A stretch of 27,018 nt of DNA from JBHHYN01 sp046757565 (GTDB lineage Bacteria > Pseudomonadota > Gammaproteobacteria > Eutrophobiales > Eutrophobiaceae): contig JBHHYN010000026.1 of assembly GCA_046757565.1 (NCBI GenBank), positions 1 through 27,018 on the forward strand, given 5' to 3'. The notes under the pieces were generated by a model. It was not told the origin of the DNA and made no database searches. It worked only from the letters and a program-made list of their open reading frames with translations. Shown here one piece after another: positions 24,738 to 27,018 of the stretch (within the stretch, counting starts at the first letter, position 1; each line of letters opens with the position of its first letter). The translations under genes were made by a program, and so were the position numbers.

Positions 24738-24874
24738 TTTACTTTCCTCGCTAGGAGCCCAACAGGGATACGTGAAAGCCTATTAAGGGTTCGTTGCTGA
24801 CCCGGGGAATTCCCGGTGGCCGGACCTGCTCACCTGAATCCAACCGTCTGTGCTTGCTGATTGCCTGATTACCA
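24738..24874. other. Intergenic region upstream of the DUF3179 gene
   Basis: This first part of the 331-base gap between aceB and the DUF3179 gene contains the near-palindrome at 24800-24817 around GGAATTCC (arms ACCCGGG and CCCGGT). It has no T-run on either strand. No convincing promoter pair was found. The remainder of the gap holds only the doubtful small frame listed next. Confidence 0.4.
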
Positions 24875-25069
24875 TCATATTAAAAACTCAAGGAGCTCAC
24901 TATCTATGCTGCCTGGTTTGGTCAGAAACTGTACTAACCAGTATACTATGATGCCGCAAATTCTTCCGTAAAGAAACCCGAATACCGGAAGGATGGGGAA
25001 AAAGGGGGAAATCCATCGGGCCCGGCATGGTATTACGGTATTGTCGCTGTGACCGGTTTTCCTCTGCAT
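24875..25069 (-). CDS. Doubtful small hydrophobic ORF coupled to aceB
   Basis: A 64-residue frame starts with ATG at 25069 that overlaps the aceB stop by one base (TGATG). It encodes a basic N-terminus followed by one hydrophobic, aromatic-rich stretch (about 20-50), as in a small single-span membrane protein. The overlap with aceB is the kind seen in coupled genes. No ribosome site or family match is visible, so it may be chance. It ends within the gap before the DUF3179 gene. Confidence 0.25.
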   Translation of the reverse strand: MQRKTGHSDNTVIPCRARWISPFFPILPVFGFLYGRICGIIVYWLVQFLTKPGSIDSELLEFLI

Positions 25070-26679
25070 CAATCCAGATAGTCGTAAGCCTCCAGGGTCA
25101 GAAACTCCGGTAATTCCTCTCCTGTGATCATCATCTCAAGCAGCTCCGCGGCCAGTTGATACTTGCGTGAATTAAAATGCTCATCGCCGAGTTGTAAGCG
25201 GATGTTGCCGAGTTCATTCGCCAGCGCTTGCCGGAACAGATCAGCGGTGATTTCACGGCCATCATCAAGAACACCTTTGGGATACTGTACCCATTGCCAT
25301 AGCTGAGCACGCGCTATCTCCGCTGTTGCCGCATCTTCCATCAGATTGTACAGGGGCACGGCCCCCTGACCGCCAAGCCAGGATTCGGTATAACGCAAAG
25401 AAGCACTGACATTATTCATAAGGCCCTGCATGGTTATTGTGCCTTCGGGAAGCTTTAGTAAATCCGCCCGGGTGACGTGGAGATCCGGGTACTGCTTGTC
25501 GATCTGATTGGCATTCGGCATGTATTGATTAAATACCTCTTCGCACAGGGGAACCATGGCTGGATGACTCACCCAGGAACCATCGTGACCATCCCCGGCC
25601 TCCCGCTCCTTATCCCTGCGCACCTTAACCTCCGCCATTTCGTTGACATTTGGGTCTTTTGCCGGGATTTGCGCCGCCATACCCCCGATGGCATGGACCC
25701 CCCGTTTATGGCATGTCTTGATCGCCAGCTTGGAATAACAATGCAGAAAATGCGTGCTCATGGTTACCTGGTTTCTGTCCGGCAAAACAAATTCAGGATG
25801 TTTGCGGAAACACTTGATAAAACTGAAGATATAATCCCAGCGTCCGCAATTCAGTCCGGCGGAGTGCTCACGCAGCTCATACAGAATCTCATCCATCTCG
25901 AATGCGGCAAGTATGGTTTCGATCAGCACCGTTGCCTTGATTGTACCGTGGGGAATATCCAGCGCATCCTGGGCAAAGACAAAGACATCGTTCCAGAGCC
26001 GGGCCTCCAGATGACTCTGCAACTTGGGTAGATAGAAGTACGGACCGGAGCCCCTGTCAATCAACTTGTTTGCGTTATGAAAAAAACAGAGACCAAAGTC
26101 CCAGAGCGAGGCGGGAACCGGCTTGCCATCCAACTCGGCGTGACGCTCTACTAAATGCCAGCCACGCGGACGAACAAATAACGTGGCTATGTTCTCGTTC
26201 AGGGAATAATGCTTACCGTTTGCCGCGGTAAATTCGATGCTGCCGTCTATGGCGTCGCTCAGGTTTACCTGTCCCTGTAGCATGACATCCCAGGTAGGGG
26301 CGGACGAGTCTTCAAAATCCGCCATGAAGACCCTGGCGCCGGAATTCAGGGCATTGATAATCATCTTGCGGTCCACCGGCCCGGTGATCTCCACCCGGCG
26401 ATCCATGAGATCATCCGGGAGTGGGGCCACCTTCCAGTCACCGGCGCGAATATCCGCCGTATCTTCCAGGAAATCCGGTAATTCACCGGCATCAAGCCGT
26501 TTTTGTCTCTCGACTCGGCGGTCCAGTAGTTCTGAAATGCGGGGACCAAAATTTCGGGTCAACTCCTGAATAAATTTCAGGGCCGCCGGTGTCAGGATCG
26601 CGCCATAAGCCGATGAAATATCACCGAGGATATCGATACCTGAACTGGACTGCACCTGCTTACTGCTGCTATGACTCAT
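25069..26679 (-). CDS. aceB: Malate synthase A
   Basis: This 536-residue enzyme condenses glyoxylate and acetyl-CoA into malate. The AceB type is shown by length (E. coli 533) and motifs: 'RVFMADFEDSSAPTWDVMLQGQ', 'FVRPRGWHLVERH', 'VLIETILAAFEMDEILYELREHSAGLNCGRWDYIFS' and 'YTESWLGGQGAVPLYNLMEDAATAEIARAQLWQW', which carry the substrate Arg, Mg2+ acids and the catalytic Asp. The frame is open to a TTG at 26772, but the ATG at 26679 has AGGAG nine bases ahead and gives the family length. No isocitrate lyase or aceK gene is beside it. Glyoxylate may come from the malyl-CoA lyase made a few kilobases away or from glycolate. The upstream region has a candidate promoter and an FNR-like site. Confidence 0.95.
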   Translation of the reverse strand: MSHSSSKQVQSSSGIDILGDISSAYGAILTPAALKFIQELTRNFGPRISELLDRRVERQKRLDAGELPDFLEDTADIRAGDWKVAPLPDDLMDRRVEITGPVDRKMIINALNSGARVFMADFEDSSAPTWDVMLQGQVNLSDAIDGSIEFTAANGKHYSLNENIATLFVRPRGWHLVERHAELDGKPVPASLWDFGLCFFHNANKLIDRGSGPYFYLPKLQSHLEARLWNDVFVFAQDALDIPHGTIKATVLIETILAAFEMDEILYELREHSAGLNCGRWDYIFSFIKCFRKHPEFVLPDRNQVTMSTHFLHCYSKLAIKTCHKRGVHAIGGMAAQIPAKDPNVNEMAEVKVRRDKEREAGDGHDGSWVSHPAMVPLCEEVFNQYMPNANQIDKQYPDLHVTRADLLKLPEGTITMQGLMNNVSASLRYTESWLGGQGAVPLYNLMEDAATAEIARAQLWQWVQYPKGVLDDGREITADLFRQALANELGNIRLQLGDEHFNSRKYQLAAELLEMMITGEELPEFLTLEAYDYLD

Positions 26680-26770
26680 CTGTTTGCGCTCCTGATCGTT
26701 CTGCTTCCGAATGAATAAACCGGTTATTACATCTGAAACCTGTCTATCCGGACATTCAATCAACAATAAC

Positions 26771-26789
26771 AAAAATCCCGTGAGCGGGA
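26771..26789 (-). terminator. Small terminator-like hairpin in the aceB leader
   Basis: On the minus strand TCCCG and CGGGA flank a CTCA loop and are followed by ATTTTTG. The stem is only five or six pairs, so termination would be weak; attenuation or mRNA protection is also possible. It lies between the candidate TATAAT and the aceB ATG. Confidence 0.3.
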
Positions 26790-26803
26790 ATGATTTAGAT
26801 CAA
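26790..26803 (-). promoter_or_regulatory. FNR/CRP-family-like site upstream of aceB
   Basis: Minus-strand TTGATCTAAATCAT differs from the FNR consensus TTGATnnnnATCAA by one base. It lies just downstream of the candidate -10, where binding would repress. A single hit of this kind can occur by chance. Confidence 0.33.
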
Positions 26804-26813
26804 CGTTATCCGG

Positions 26814-26836
26814 ATTATAGGGACACACTTAAAGTG
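26814..26836 (-). promoter_or_regulatory. Candidate aceB promoter -10 with an overlapping dyad
   Basis: A perfect TATAAT lies at 26819-26814 on the minus strand, 135 bases before the aceB ATG. No good -35 is found at 16-18 bases. The spacer region instead holds a perfect dyad CACTT-A-AAGTG (26826-26836), which may bind an activator or repressor. Confidence 0.35.
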
Positions 26837-26857
26837 CGATGTTCCAGCAGGCGAAAA

Positions 26858-27018
26858 CCCAGATGAACAACTCGGCCGCAAGCGATCGAGTTTCAGTGTA
26901 ATGAATATTCATATCACTTATCGCTATTCAACTCGGGGGTAAACTCCAAAGATTTTTGGTTGGTTTTTTTAACTTTTATGGGTCTTCAGCAGAATCTGTG
27001 GGTTGATATATAAACAGT
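26858..27018 (+). repeat. Dispersed intergenic repeat, copy C, at the right edge
   Basis: This copy, opposite in strand to A and B, has the hairpin AACTCGGCCG / CGATCGAGTT (about 26869-26892) with CAAG loop, then an ATGAATATTCAT palindrome, then 'aactcgggggtaaactcc', a T-rich run and a decayed head ending at the window edge. By analogy with A and B a plus-strand gene should begin shortly after base 27018. This is prediction only. Confidence 0.72.

Noticed and set aside
24123..24800. 225-residue frame antisense to the DUF3179 gene
   Set aside because: It covers the N-terminal half of a well-supported gene; His-rich composition is typical of an antisense frame.
25477..26031. 184-residue frame antisense to aceB
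   Set aside because: Shadow of the malate synthase gene with no recognisable features of its own.

Overview
The window looks like the chromosome of a gammaproteobacterium of roughly 50% GC (estimated by eye). Evidence is the rnfE-nth gene pair, a DUF1841 gene, an AceB-type malate synthase, a class I PEP carboxylase and an Mla-type lipid transporter. No mobile element, CRISPR array, tRNA or rRNA was seen. The central block encodes serine-cycle enzymes, so the host is probably a methylotroph or a chemolithotroph that processes C1 or C2 compounds. The sequence alone does not settle which.

Region 1 (17-7014, all minus strand) is one tightly packed run. In transcription order it holds rnfE (without the other rnf genes), nth, a DUF1841 gene, a GAF-SpoIIE phosphatase, an RsbW-like HATPase, a STAS protein, and the MCE lipid transporter set mlaE, mlaF, mlaD and a PqiC-like lipoprotein. 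Several junctions overlap as TAATG. The phosphatase, kinase and STAS trio is a complete partner-switching module. Because STAS proteins (MlaB) are subunits of Mla transporters, this module may control the transporter directly.

Region 2 (7157-10990, plus strand) holds a flippase-like UPF0104 membrane protein, a CDP-alcohol phosphatidyltransferase, a PAPS-type sulfotransferase and an exported cupredoxin. The first three suggest envelope or lipid modification. The cupredoxin stop codon overlaps the convergent ppc stop codon.

Region 3 (10987-19332, minus strand) is a serine-cycle cluster, sgaA-mcl-mtkA-mtkB-hprA-ppc in transcription order. These enzymes turn glyoxylate plus serine into glycine and hydroxypyruvate, reduce hydroxypyruvate to glycerate, carboxylate PEP, activate malate to malyl-CoA and cleave it to acetyl-CoA and glyoxylate. 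The tetrahydrofolate genes mtdA and fch, glycerate kinase and glyA are absent from the cluster. The PEP carboxylase has an unusual C-terminus that appears to have lost the aspartate-inhibition site.

Region 4 (19333-27018) holds metZ behind a likely SAM-II riboswitch with its own terminator, a divergent NADP isocitrate dehydrogenase gene, a YhbP-like flavin-fold protein, a DUF3179 membrane protein and malate synthase aceB. A dispersed hairpin-bearing intergenic repeat lies upstream of sgaA, upstream of mtkA and at the right edge, always in the same orientation relative to the gene that follows. A partial copy lies in front of metZ.
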